In this document: positions 12,071 to 23,178 of the stretch, piece after piece
How positions within the stretch are numbered: position 1 is the first letter of the stretch
Layout of the letters: each line of letters starts with the position of its first letter
Assembly: GCA_032718475.1 (NCBI GenBank)
Contig: JAUCBJ010001727.1
Location: forward strand, 1 to 64,000
DNA length: 64,000 bases
From: Nemertoderma westbladi
Lineage: Eukaryota; Xenacoelomorpha; Nemertodermatida; Nemertodermatidae
Direction: 5' to 3'
The notes under the pieces: generated by a model
Database searches by the model: none
The model's input: the letters and a program-made list of their open reading frames with translations, nothing else
Told to the model about the DNA's origin: nothing
Translations under genes and position numbers: made by a program

Positions 12071-15000
12071 ACCTGAACGTGATCCATTGTAGCAACCTCT
12101 AAAGTCACCTGGACGTCGTACCATTGTAGCAACATCAAAAGTCACCTGGACGTCGTACCATTGTAGCAACATCTAAAGTCACCTGGACGTCGTACCATTG
12201 TAGCAACATCTAAAGTCACCTGGACGTCGTACCATTGTAGCAACATCTAAAGTCACGTGGACGTCGTACCATTGTAGCAACATCTAAAGTGACCTGGACG
12301 TCGTACTATTGTAGCAACATCAAAAGTGACCTGGACGTCGTACTATTGTAGCAACATCTAAAGTCACCTGGACCTCGTACTATTGTAGCAACATCTAAAG
12401 TCACCTGGACGTCGTACCATTGTAGCAACATCTAAAGACACCTGGACGTCGTACTATTGTAGCAACCTCTAAAGTCACCTGGACGTCGTACCATTGTAGC
12501 AACATCTAAAGTCACGTGGACGTCGTACCATTGTAGCAACATCTAAAGACACCTGGACGTCGTACTATTGTAGCAACCTCTAAAGTCACCTGGACGTCGT
12601 ACCATTGTAGCAACATCTAAAGTCACGTGGACGTCGTACCATTGTAGAAACATCTAAAGTCACCTGGACGTCGTACCATTGTAGCAACATTAAAAGTCAC
12701 GTGGACGTCGTACCATTGTAGAAACATTAAAAGTCACCTGGACGTCGTACCATTGTAGTAATATTAACAGTCACGTGGACGTCGCACCATTGTTGTAGCA
12801 ACATTAAAAGTCACGTGGACGTCGTACCATTGTAGCAACATTAAAAGTCACCTGGACGTCGTACCATTGTAGTAACATTAAAAGTCACCTGGACGTCGTA
12901 CTATTGTAGCAACATCTAAAGTCACCTGGACGTCGTACCATTGTAGCAACATCTAAATTCACCTGGACGTCGTACCATTGCAGCAACATCTAAAGTCACC
13001 TGGACGTCGTACTATTGTAGCAACATCTAAAGTCACCTGGACGTCGTACTATTGTAGCAACATCTAAAGTCACCTGGACGTCGTACCATTGTAGCAACAT
13101 CTAAAGTCACCAGGACGTCGTACCATTGTAGCAACATCTAAAGTCACCTGGACGTCGTACCATTGAAGCAACATCTAAAGTCACCTGGACGTCGTACCAT
13201 TGTAGCAACATCTAAAGTCACCTGGACGTCGTACCATTGTAGCAACATCTAAATTCAACTGGACGTCGTACTATTGTAGCAACATCTAAATTCACCTGGA
13301 CGTCGTACTATTGTAGCAACATCTAAAGTCACCTGGACGTCGTACCATTGTAGCAACATCTAAATTCACCTGGACGTCGTACCATTGTAGCAACATCTAA
13401 AGTCACCTGGACGTCGTACCATTGTAGCAACATCTAAAGTCACCTGGACCTCGTACTATTGTAGCAACATCTAAAGTCACCTGGACGTCGTACCATTGTA
13501 GCAACATCTAAAGTCACCTGGACGTCGTACTATTGTAGCAACATCTAAAGTCACCTGGACGTCGTACCATTGTAGCAACAGCTAAAGTCACCTGGACGTC
13601 GTACCATTGTAGCAACATCTAAAGTCACCTGGACGTCGTACCATTGTAGCAACATCTAAAGTCACCTGGACGTCGTACTATTGTAGCAACATCTAAAGTC
13701 ACCTGGACGTCGTACCATTGTAGCAACATCTAAAGTCACCTGGATGTCGTACTATTGTAGCAACATCTAAAGTCACCTGGACGTCGTACTATTGTAGCAG
13801 CATCTAATGTCACCTGGACCTCGTACCATTGTAGCAGCATCTAAAGACACCTGGACGTCGTACCATTGTAGCAGCATCTAAAGTCACCTGGACGTCATAC
13901 CATTGTAGCAACATCTAAAGTCACCTGGATGTCGTACTATTGTAGCAACATCTAAAGTCACCTGGACGTCGTACTATTGTAGCAGCATCTAATGTCACCT
14001 GGACCTCGTACCATTGTAGCAGCATCTAAAGACACCTGGACGTCGTACCATTGTAGCAACATCTAAAGTCACCTGGACGTCGTACCATTGTAGCAACATC
14101 TAAAGTCACCTGGATGTCGTACTATTGTAGCAACATCTAAAGTCACCTGGACGTCGTACTATTGTAGCAACATCTAAAGTCACCTGGACGTCGTACCATT
14201 GTAGCAACATCTAAAGTCACCTGGAAGTCGTACTATTGTAGCAACATCTAAAGTCACCTGGACGTCGTACCATTGTAGCAACATCTAAAGTCACCTGGAC
14301 GTCGTACCATTGTAGCAACATCTAAAGTCACCTGGACCTCGTACTATTGTAGCAACATCTAAAGTCACCTGGACGTCGTACCATTGTAGCAACATCTAAA
14401 GTCACCTGGACCTCGTACTATTGTAGCAGCATCTAATGTCACCTGGACCTCGTACCATTGTAGCAGCATCTAAAGACACCTGGACGTCGTACCAAGGTAG
14501 CAACATCTAAAGTCACCTGGACGTCGTACCATTGTAGCAACATCTAAAGTCACCTGGATGTCGTACTATTGTAGCAACATCTAAAGTCACCTGGACGTCG
14601 TACTATTGTAGCAACATCTAAAGTCACCTGGACGTCGTACCATTGTAGCAACATCTAAAGTCACCTGGACGTCGTACCATTGTAGCAACATCTAAATTCA
14701 CCTGGACGTCGTACTATTGTAGCAACATCTAAAGTCACCTGGACGTCGTACTATTGTAGCAACATCTAAAGTCACCTGGACGTCGTACCATTGTAGCAAC
14801 ATCTAAATTCACCTGGACGTCGTACTATTGTAGCAACATCTAAAGTCACCTGGACGTCGTACCATTGTAGCAACATCTAAAGTCACCTGGACGTCGTACT
14901 ATTGTAGCAACATCTAAAGTCACCTGGAAGTCGTACTATTGTAGCAACATCTAAAGTCACCTGGACGCCGTACCATTGTAGCAACATCTAAATTCACCTG

Positions 15001-16552
15001 GACGTCGTACTATTGTAGCAACATCTAAATTCACCTGGACGTCGTACTATTGTAGCAACATCTAAAGTCACCTGGAAGTCGTACTATTGTAGCAACATCT
15101 AAAGTCACCTGGACGTCGTACCATTGTAGCAACATCTAAATTCACCTGGACGTCGTACTATTGTAGCAACATCTAAAGTCACCTGGACGTCGTACCATTG
15201 TAGCAACATCTAAAGTCACCTGGACGTCGTACTATTGTAGCAACATCTAAAGTCACCTGAAAGTCGTACTATTGTAGCAACATCTAAAGTCAACTGGACG
15301 TCGTACCATTGTAGCAACATCTAAAGTCACCTGGACGTCGTACTATTGTAGCAACATCTAAAGTCACCTGGACGTCGTACCATTGTAGCAACATCTAAAT
15401 TCACCTGGACGTCGTACTATTGTAGCAACATCTAAAGTCACCTGGACGTCGTACCATTGTAGCAACATCTAAAGTCACCTGGACGTCGTACTATTGTAGC
15501 AACATCTAAAGTCACCTGGACGTCGTACCATTGTAGCAACATCTAAAGTCACCTGGACGTCGTACTATTGTAGCAACATCTAAAGTCACCTGGACGTCGT
15601 ACCATTGTAGCAACATCTAAAGTCACCTGGACGTCGTACTATTGTAGCAACATCTAAAGTCACCTGGAAGTCGTACCATTGTAGCAACATCTAAAGTCAC
15701 CTGGACGTCGTACTATTGTAGCAACATCTAAAGTCACCTGGACGTCGTACTATTGTAGCAACATCTAAAGTCACCTGGACGTCGTACTATTGTAGCAACA
15801 TCTAAAGTCACCTGGACGTCGTACTATTGTAGCAACATCTAAAGTCACCTGGACGTCGTACTATTGTAGCAACATCTAAAGTCACCTGGACGTCGTACCA
15901 TTGTAGCAACATCTAAATTCACCTGGACGTCGTACTATTGTAGCAACATCTAAAGTCACCTGGACCTCGTACTATTGTAGCAACATCTAAAGTCACCTGG
16001 ACGTCGTACCATTGTAGCAACATCTAAATTCACTTGGACGTCGTACTATTGTAGCAACATCTAAAGTCACCTGGATGTCGTACTATTGTAGCAACATCTA
16101 AAGTCACCTGGACGTCGTACTATTGTAGCAACATCTAAAGTCACCTGGACGTCGTACTATTGTAGCAACATCTAAAGTCACCTGGACCTCGTACTATTGT
16201 AGCAACATCTAAAGTCACCTGGACGTCGTACCATTGTAGCAACATCTAAATTCACCTGGACGTCGTACTATTGTAGCAACATCTAAAGTCACCTGGATGT
16301 CGTACTATTGTAGCAACATATAAAGTCACCTGGAAGTCGTACTATTGTAGCAACATCTAAAGTCACCTGGACGTCGTACCATTGTAGCAACATCTAAAGT
16401 CACGTGGACGTCGTACCATTGTAGCAACATCTAAAGTCACCTGGACGTCGTACCATTGTAGCAACATCTAAAGTCACCTGGACGTCGTACCATTGTAGCA
16501 ACATCTAAAGTCACCTGGACGTCGTACCATTGTAGCAACATCTAAAGTCACT
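12071..16552. repeat. 37-bp minisatellite in a myosin intron (~120 copies)
   Basis: The plus-strand unit is CCATTGTAGCAACATCTAAA followed by GTCACCTGGACGTCGTA. Common variants are CTATTG, AATTCACC, CACGTGG, CCTCGTA and AAGTCGTA. On the gene strand each unit contains CCAG|GTGACT, then TTTAG, resembling weak donor and acceptor signals. The array lies between myosin exons 11888-12006 and 16768-16909. No long ORF is formed because 37 is not a multiple of 3. Confidence 0.96.
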
Positions 16553-16767
16553 TATGCAAAAATGTCCTCTCATGTCCTGTTTGGACTCACTTTCATGTAA
16601 ATAACAGAAACACCATTGCCTGCCGCCCATATATATAAAAAGCAATTCGGCCTTAGAAATAATAACAGATTTAAAAAAAAAAAAAGTACATATTTTGGAG
16701 TTCAATAAACTGGCTGCATTACAAATTAATGTCATTTTTTCCCTTCAGTTATAATAAATTTTTCTAC
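16553..16767 (-). other. Non-repetitive intron segment next to the myosin donor
   Basis: A 215-bp stretch between the 37-bp array and the donor of exon 16768-16909. It contains a poly-A/T run near 16674-16685. I see no coding. Confidence 0.6.
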
Positions 16768-16909
16768 CTTTAATAATTTGATAGTAAACATGGAAATTGC
16801 GCTCCCCAGGGTTCTGCGCGCAGACTCGACTCTTCTCGAGGAGGAAGTTCGATATTCTTCCACCATCCGGTTCCCCCGCTCTACTGAACTGGATCTCCAT
16901 GTATTTACC
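16768..16909 (-). CDS. MYO1E/MYO1F-like: Class I myosin motor exon (GKYMEIQF ... FLLEKSRV)
   Basis: This exon has 142 nt: 47 codons plus one base, composite residues 165-211. It encodes GKYMEIQFS, then [29 protein letters not shown] and IIK. This is the central motor segment just after switch I, in the expected order. The acceptor is TCTTTGTCTTTCAG|GG. The donor is AAAG|GTAGAA, with phase 1 joining to GA of the next exon to make glycine. A plus-strand ORF over the same bases is an antisense shadow. The upstream intron (16910-18963) was invaded by an RTE-like LINE. The downstream intron holds the 37-bp array. Confidence 0.95.
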
Positions 16910-16987
16910 CTGAAAGACAAAGAATTTATTGCAGATCCGGATCTCAACTTATCAACTAATAGGGATTCGATTGTCCTTAAAAACTGG

Positions 16988-18492
16988 TCTTTAAAATACC
17001 TGAGTGTTTAAAGCTCATCTATCCCATCATAGTAGACATGTACCGTACAACAAAAGTCCCACAAGAAATGAAAACAAATAAGTTGGTGCCAGTTCCCAAG
17101 AAGGGCAACCTAACACTCTATGGTTCTTTTCGGGGAATCTCATTGATCTCGATTGCTGCAAAACTATACAATAGAATTCTATTAAATCGCATCAGGGATC
17201 CCATTGAGAGACTGCTACGTGGAAATCAGAATGGGTTCCGTAAAGGTCGTGGGACCATGGAGCCCATTTTGGCACTTAGAAGGATAATTGAAGAGTTATC
17301 AAAAAAGAAAGACAGGCATCTGGCTGTTATCTTTGTTGACTTCTTCAAGGCCTTTGATTCAGTCTCTCGCTCACGTATGTTCAGCATACTTTCATTATAT
17401 GGGATTCCTGATGAAATTATTGCAGCAATCAGATCAGTATACGATGGTTCGACAACATTTGTGTCTACTGTTGACGGTGACACAGAACCATTTGAAGTGT
17501 TATGGGGCGTCCTCCAAGGAGACACACTTGCACCATTCTTGTTCATTATTGTGGTTGACTATGTTCTACGCATGTCCTTAGATCATCATAATGATGATGG
17601 GGTGATGATAACTCCACCTACTGGCTCCAGAAGTCGAGGAAATCCTGCCAAGTACCTAACTGATCTAGACTTTGCTGATGACTTAGGAGTACTCTCAGAA
17701 TCATTAGAGGGAGCCCAGCTGCTCCTCGGCTCATTAGAACATGCTGCTTCTAGTGTTGGTCTTTTTATTAACTCCAGAAAGACCAAAATTCTGACAGTTA
17801 ACTTTGAAAGTCCTCAGCAAGTCTCTGATCGGATGAGCATAAGCTCAAAGGATGGTATGCTTGAGCATGTGGACGACTTCTGTTACCTGGGATCATGGAT
17901 CCGAAAGTCAGGTGAGGACCTTCGAATACGTAAGGGAAAGGCATGGGCAGCCTTGAATAGGCTTTCCAGGATTTGGAAGTCACCTAGAATTAATCGGAAA
18001 CTTAAGGTCCGATTATTTAGAGCAGCAGTAGTTCCAGTACTCCTCTACGGGAGTCCATGCTGGGCTCTAACTGCTGAGGACACCAAATCTCTGGATGGCA
18101 CATTCACAAGAATGCTACGCCGGGTACATTGTGTCAAGTACAATGCACACATCTCCAACCAGACACTATATAACATTGGAGGTGTCTCATTGGTTCCCCC
18201 AAGCTTGACACTAGAACAAAATCGCCTCCGCTTTGCAGGACATTGCTTTCGCCGTGAGGACCAGCCAGTGCATAATCTTGTACTTTGGCAGCCTCATGGA
18301 GTGAATAAGCATGGTGGACAGCCCATGACTTTCTTGAGACGCATCTTAAAGGACACTGGCCTTAAAGATGCGGATGATCTAGCAAATGTCATGGGTGATA
18401 GGGAGTTGTGGCGGTGCAATTTTGTTGACAAGCCGGCACAGCATTCTTAAAAATGCAGCTGCAATGCAGCATGCCGATCCTAGTAGTAGTAG
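16988..18492 (+). mobile_element. 5'-truncated RTE-like LINE copy 1, with target-site duplication
   Basis: The copy begins inside the reverse-transcriptase region and ends with the family 3' end: stop codon, GCAGCTGCAATGCAGCATGC, then (TAG)n. It is flanked by a perfect 10-bp direct repeat TAAAAACTGG at 16978-16987 and 18493-18502, the mark of target-primed reverse transcription. It sits in the intron between myosin exons 18964-19141 and 16768-16909, antisense to the gene. It closely matches copy 2 at 26768-28578. RTE-like placement is by the RT and tail style and is an inference. Confidence 0.93.
17038..18450 (+). CDS. RTE-like LINE reverse transcriptase (truncated N-terminus, 470 codons open)
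   Basis: Reverse transcriptase of a non-LTR retrotransposon, copying LINE RNA at a nicked target. Visible RT signatures are FRGISLIS (31-38), GFRKGRGT (66-73), motif A IFVDFFKAFDS (98-108), motif B GVLQGDTLAPFLF (157-169) and the catalytic FADD (212-215). After these come a thumb region and a C-terminal domain with LYGSPCWALTAED and FAGHCFRREDQP. The frame is intact to the stop at 18450, but the endonuclease domain and RT N-terminus are missing through 5' truncation, so the copy is non-autonomous. The start given is the first ATG; the element's reading frame probably began further upstream in the full-length parent. Confidence 0.88.
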   Translation: MYRTTKVPQEMKTNKLVPVPKKGNLTLYGSFRGISLISIAAKLYNRILLNRIRDPIERLLRGNQNGFRKGRGTMEPILALRRIIEELSKKKDRHLAVIFVDFFKAFDSVSRSRMFSILSLYGIPDEIIAAIRSVYDGSTTFVSTVDGDTEPFEVLWGVLQGDTLAPFLFIIVVDYVLRMSLDHHNDDGVMITPPTGSRSRGNPAKYLTDLDFADDLGVLSESLEGAQLLLGSLEHAASSVGLFINSRKTKILTVNFESPQQVSDRMSISSKDGMLEHVDDFCYLGSWIRKSGEDLRIRKGKAWAALNRLSRIWKSPRINRKLKVRLFRAAVVPVLLYGSPCWALTAEDTKSLDGTFTRMLRRVHCVKYNAHISNQTLYNIGGVSLVPPSLTLEQNRLRFAGHCFRREDQPVHNLVLWQPHGVNKHGGQPMTFLRRILKDTGLKDADDLANVMGDRELWRCNFVDKPAQHS

Positions 18493-18502
18493 TAAAAACT
18501 GG

Positions 18503-18963
18503 AGTGAACATTTTTTGGATAAACAATAAACTGGCAAAATTTAATTCCGCCCAATTTTTCATGCAGTAACCATGGAGACTTACTATTACTTCTCTCCATT
18601 CTCAAACTCCCATCACTCTTCAGAAGAAAATAGACGCAAACAACGGCTGCTAAATTCCAAAATATAACTGTAGCCTGTTCTATTTTCTTTAGTTTATTGT
18701 TTTGGTTAGAAAAACGTGCCACTGTAACCTGACCCCACCCCCCGTCTCCAACTAAACAGGTAAAGTTGGTTTTTACGTTGCAAATAAAAAAAGTCGTCCA
18801 TGTCATTCATTACCTAACTAATTACAATTATAATTTATAATTTGAAAAATAATTAGTTACACAATATTGATTGTGAACTAATTTAGTTAATGGAAAAAAT
18901 GAGAAGAATATTATTAATTACAAATCGACTAAATAATTGATAGGTAAGTAAATAATTACTAAC
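18503..18963 (-). other. Myosin intron remnant with one diverged unit of the 68-bp dispersed repeat
   Basis: Between the LINE and the P-loop exon donor. Around 18690-18745, TTTATTGTTTTGGTTAGAAA followed by CACTGTAACCTG is the reverse complement of the 68-bp unit that forms the array at 59590-60855. I see no other gene content. Confidence 0.6.
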
Positions 18964-19141
18964 GAATCTACTGGAGTTATTATTACGCGAAGTCTTTGCG
19001 TTACCGAAACTTTCCAACAACGGATTGCTCTCCATTATAATGTCTTTGACGTGCTGCACCCTATCCCCACCGCCCGACACCTTCGCGATGTAACCCATTA
19101 TAAACTTGGCCGATACAGTTTTACCAGCCCCGGATTCTCCG
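18964..19141 (-). CDS. MYO1E/MYO1F-like: Class I myosin P-loop and switch I exon
   Basis: This 178-nt exon has 1 nt completing a split serine, then 59 codons, composite residues 106-164. GESGAGKT (106-113) is the ATP-binding P-loop. KVSGGG followed by VQHVKDII is typical of class I myosins. NNNSSRF (158-164) is switch I and is completed by the G opening the next exon. The acceptor is TTTGCGTCATCCAG|C and the donor TTC|GTTAGT, phase 0. All nucleotide-contact residues of these motifs are intact, so nothing here suggests a pseudogene. The ORF seen here reads upstream into intron and downstream past the donor, which masks the true exon limits. Confidence 0.96.
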
Positions 19142-19283
19142 CTGGATGACGCAAAAATAAACATAAAATATAAAAATTAATAAAAAGCCTGACGTAGACC
19201 TATTTACTCGAAAATATACAACAATTTTAATCCCAAAATGTTCTCTCTAGTTCATTCAGATCTACAAATTACAATGCACATCC

Positions 19284-22200
19284 TAAAAGTAAACAACAAT
19301 CATCTACATGTATACGAAATAAAAGTAAACAACAATCATCTACATGTATACGAAATAAAAGTAAACAACAATCATCTACATGTATACGACATAAAAGTAA
19401 ACAACAATCATCTACATGTATAAAACATAAAAGTAAACAACAATCATCTACATGTATGAAACATAAAAGTAAACAACAATCATCTACATGTATAAAACAT
19501 AAAAGTAAACAACAATCATCTACATGTATACGAAATAAAAGTAAACAACAATCATCTACATGTATAAAACATAAAAGTAAACAACAATCATCTACATGTA
19601 TGAAACATAAAAGTAAACAACAATCATCTACATGTATGAAACATAAAAGTAAACAACAATCATCTACATGTATACGAAATAAAAGTAAACAACAATCATC
19701 TACATGTATGAAACATAAAAGTAAACAACAATCATCTACATGTATAAAACATAAAAGTAAACAACAATCATCTACATGTATACGAAATAAAAGTAAACAA
19801 CAATCATCTACATGTATACGAAATAAAAGTAAACAACAATAATCTACATGTATACGAAATAAAAGTAAACAACAATCATCTACATGTATGAAACATAAAA
19901 GTAAACAACAATCATCTACATGTATACGAAATAAAAGTAAACAACAATCATCTACATGTATACGAAATAAAAGTAAACAACAATCATCTACATGTATGAA
20001 ACATAAAAGTAAACAACAATCATCTACATGTATACGAAATAAAAGTAAACAACAATCATCTACATGTATACGAAATAAAAGTAAACAACAATAATCTACA
20101 TGTATACGACATAAAAGTAAACAACAATCATCTACAAAGTAAACAACAATCATCTACATGTATGAAACATAAAAGTAAACAACAATCATCTACATGTATG
20201 AAACATAAAAGTAAACAACAATCATCTACATGTATACGAAATAAAAGTAAACAACAATCATCTACATGTAGACGAAATAAAAGTAAACAACAATCATATA
20301 CATGTATAAAACATAAAAGTAAACAACAATCATCTACATGTATAAAACATAAAAGTAAACAACAATCATCTACATGTATAAAACATAAAAGTAAACAACA
20401 ATCATCTACATGTATACGAAATAAAAGCAAACAACAATCATCTACATGTATACGAAATAAAAGTAAACAACAATCATCTACATGTTTACGACATAAAAGT
20501 AAACAACAATCATCTACATGTATAAAACATAAAAGTAAACAACAATCATCTACATGTATACGAAATAAAAGTAAACAACAATAATCTACATGTATACGAC
20601 ATAAAAGTAAACAACAATCATCTACAAAGTAAACAACAATCATCTACATGTATACGACATAAAAGTAAACAACAATCATCTACATGTATAAAACATAAAA
20701 GTAAACAACAATCATCTACATGTATGAAACATAAAAGTAAACAACAATCATCTACATGTATACGAAATAAAAGTAAACAACAATCATCTACATGTATACG
20801 AAATAAAAGTAAACAACAATCATCTACATGTATGAAACATAAAAGTAAACAACAATCATCTACATGTATACGAAATAAAAGTAAACAACAATAATCTACA
20901 TGTATACGACATAAAAGTAAACAACAATAATCTACATGTATACGACATAAAAGTAAACAACAATCATCTACATGTATACGACATAAAAGTAAACAACAAT
21001 CATCTACATGTATACGACATAAAAGTAAACAACAATCATCTACATGTATACGAAATAAAAGTAAACAACAATCATCTACATGTATACGAAATAAAAGTAA
21101 ACAACAATCATCTACATGTATACGACATAAAAGTAAACAACAATCATCTACATGTATACGAAATAAAAGTAAACAACAATCATCTACATGTATACGAAAT
21201 AAAAGTAAACAACAATCATCTACATGTATACGACATAAAAGTAAACAACAATCATCTACATGTATACGACATAAAAGTAAACAACAATCATCTACATGTA
21301 TAAAACATAAAAGTAAACAACAATCATCTACATGTATACGAAATAAAAGTAAACAACAATAATCTACATGTATACGACATAAAAGTAAACAAAAATCATC
21401 TACAAAGTAAACAACAATCATCTACATGTATACGACATAAAAGTAAACAACAATCATCTACATGTATAAAACATAAAAGTAAACAACAATCATCTACATG
21501 TATGAAACATAAAAGTAAACAACAATCATCTACATGTATACGAAATAAAAGTAAACAACAATCATCTACATGTATACGAAATAAAAGTAAACAACAATCA
21601 TCTACATGTATGAAACATAAAAGTAAACAACAATCATCTACATGTATACGAAATAAAAGTAAACAACAATAATCTACATGTATACGACATAAAAGTAAAC
21701 AACAATAATCTACATGTATACGACATAAAAGTAAACAACAATCATCTACATGTATACGAAATAAAAGTAAACAACAATCATCTACATGTATGAAACATAA
21801 AAGTAAACAACAATCATCTACATGTATACGAAATAAAAGTAAACAACAATCATCTACATGTATACGACATAAAAGTAAACAACAATCATCTACATGTATA
21901 CGAAATAAAAGCAAACAACAATAATCTACATGTATACGACATAAAAGTAAACAACAATAATCTACATGTATACGAAATAAAAGTAAACAACAATAATCTA
22001 CATGTATAAAACATAAAAGTAAACAACAATCATCTACATGTATGAAACATAAAAGTAAACAACAATCATCTACATGTATACGACATAAAAGTAAACAACA
22101 ATCATCTACATGTATACGAAATAAAAGTAAACAAAATTCATCTACATGTATACTAAATAAAAGTAAACAACAATCATCTACATGTATACGAAATAAAAGT

Positions 22201-22337
22201 AAACAACAATAATCTACATGTATACGACATAAAAGTAAACAACAATCATCTACATGTATACTAAATAAAAGTAAACAACATTCATCTACTTTTATACGAA
22301 ATAAAAGTAAACAACAATCATCTACATGTATACGAAA
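19284..22337. repeat. 36-bp minisatellite in a myosin intron (~85 copies)
   Basis: The unit is AAAAGTAAACAACAATCATC followed by TACATGTATACGAAAT. Variants at the end are CGACAT, AAACAT or GAAACAT; some units have AATAATC for AATCATC. Because 36 is a multiple of 3, both strands are open for hundreds of codons (HVDDCCLLL on minus, KQQSSTC on plus). These are shadows. Shortened units (CTACAAAGTAAACAAC) recur at about 20135, 20625 and 21404, marking larger duplications. The array lies upstream of the P-loop exon in the 3.7-kb intron 19142-22798. Confidence 0.96.
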
Positions 22338-22453
22338 TTATTTCGTTATATTTTTACGAGGACAAAACGTTTTTTCACCAGGGTAATATAAAGAAGTCTA
22401 ATATATGGTACTTTTGTAATACCACTACTAAGCTACTGTATAAATAAGTATTT

Positions 22454-22619
22454 ATTACTACTACTACTACTAGGTCGAGCGAACTCGGACAGTGGAAATG
22501 AGATCCTTCCAGGCTTCCCGATTCTCCATAGTTGTCGCAATTTCGTTTCTCCTAAGTTCAGTATCCCTTTCAAGTTGATCTATATATTTTATGGCCGGTT
22601 GTCCACGGCTACGCTTTCC
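22454..22619 (-). mobile_element. 3' end of a second (TAG)n-tailed LINE
   Basis: On the minus strand 22619-22470 reads open as a LINE C-terminus: GKRSRGQPAIKYIDQL, then ELRRNEIATTMENREAWKDL, ending in a TAG stop at 22470. It is followed directly by more TAG triplets at about 22454-22472. GRP/GQP-W/Y-D with a NREAWK ending is usual for RTE-type LINE C-termini (family knowledge). It is a different subfamily from the copy at 16988 but shares the TAG tail. It is severely 5' truncated (about 165 bp) and sits in a myosin intron. Confidence 0.8.
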
Positions 22620-22797
22620 ATGAGTTATTAGATTTATTATAGATATTATAGATAGATTTATTATTAAGTAGCCCTACCCTTGTGTAATTAATTAAAAATT
22701 TCTCAAAATAGAAGAATTACTTTTTACTTTTTACAGTCAGTTCATATTAACAATAAACATGCCTCATAGAATCTATATAATAATGGGATTATGTTTA

Positions 22798-23178
<381 letters not shown>

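Noticed and set aside
17226-17546. ORFs antisense to the RTE-like RT (also 27302-27622, 49216-49536)
   Set aside because: They occur identically opposite each LINE copy and are shadows of the conserved RT coding strand.
19238-21914. Long ORFs of HVDDCCLLL and KQQSSTC type on both strands, up to 294 codons
   Set aside because: The 36-bp unit is a multiple of 3 without stops. Opposite-strand ORFs of similar length show this is arithmetic, not coding.
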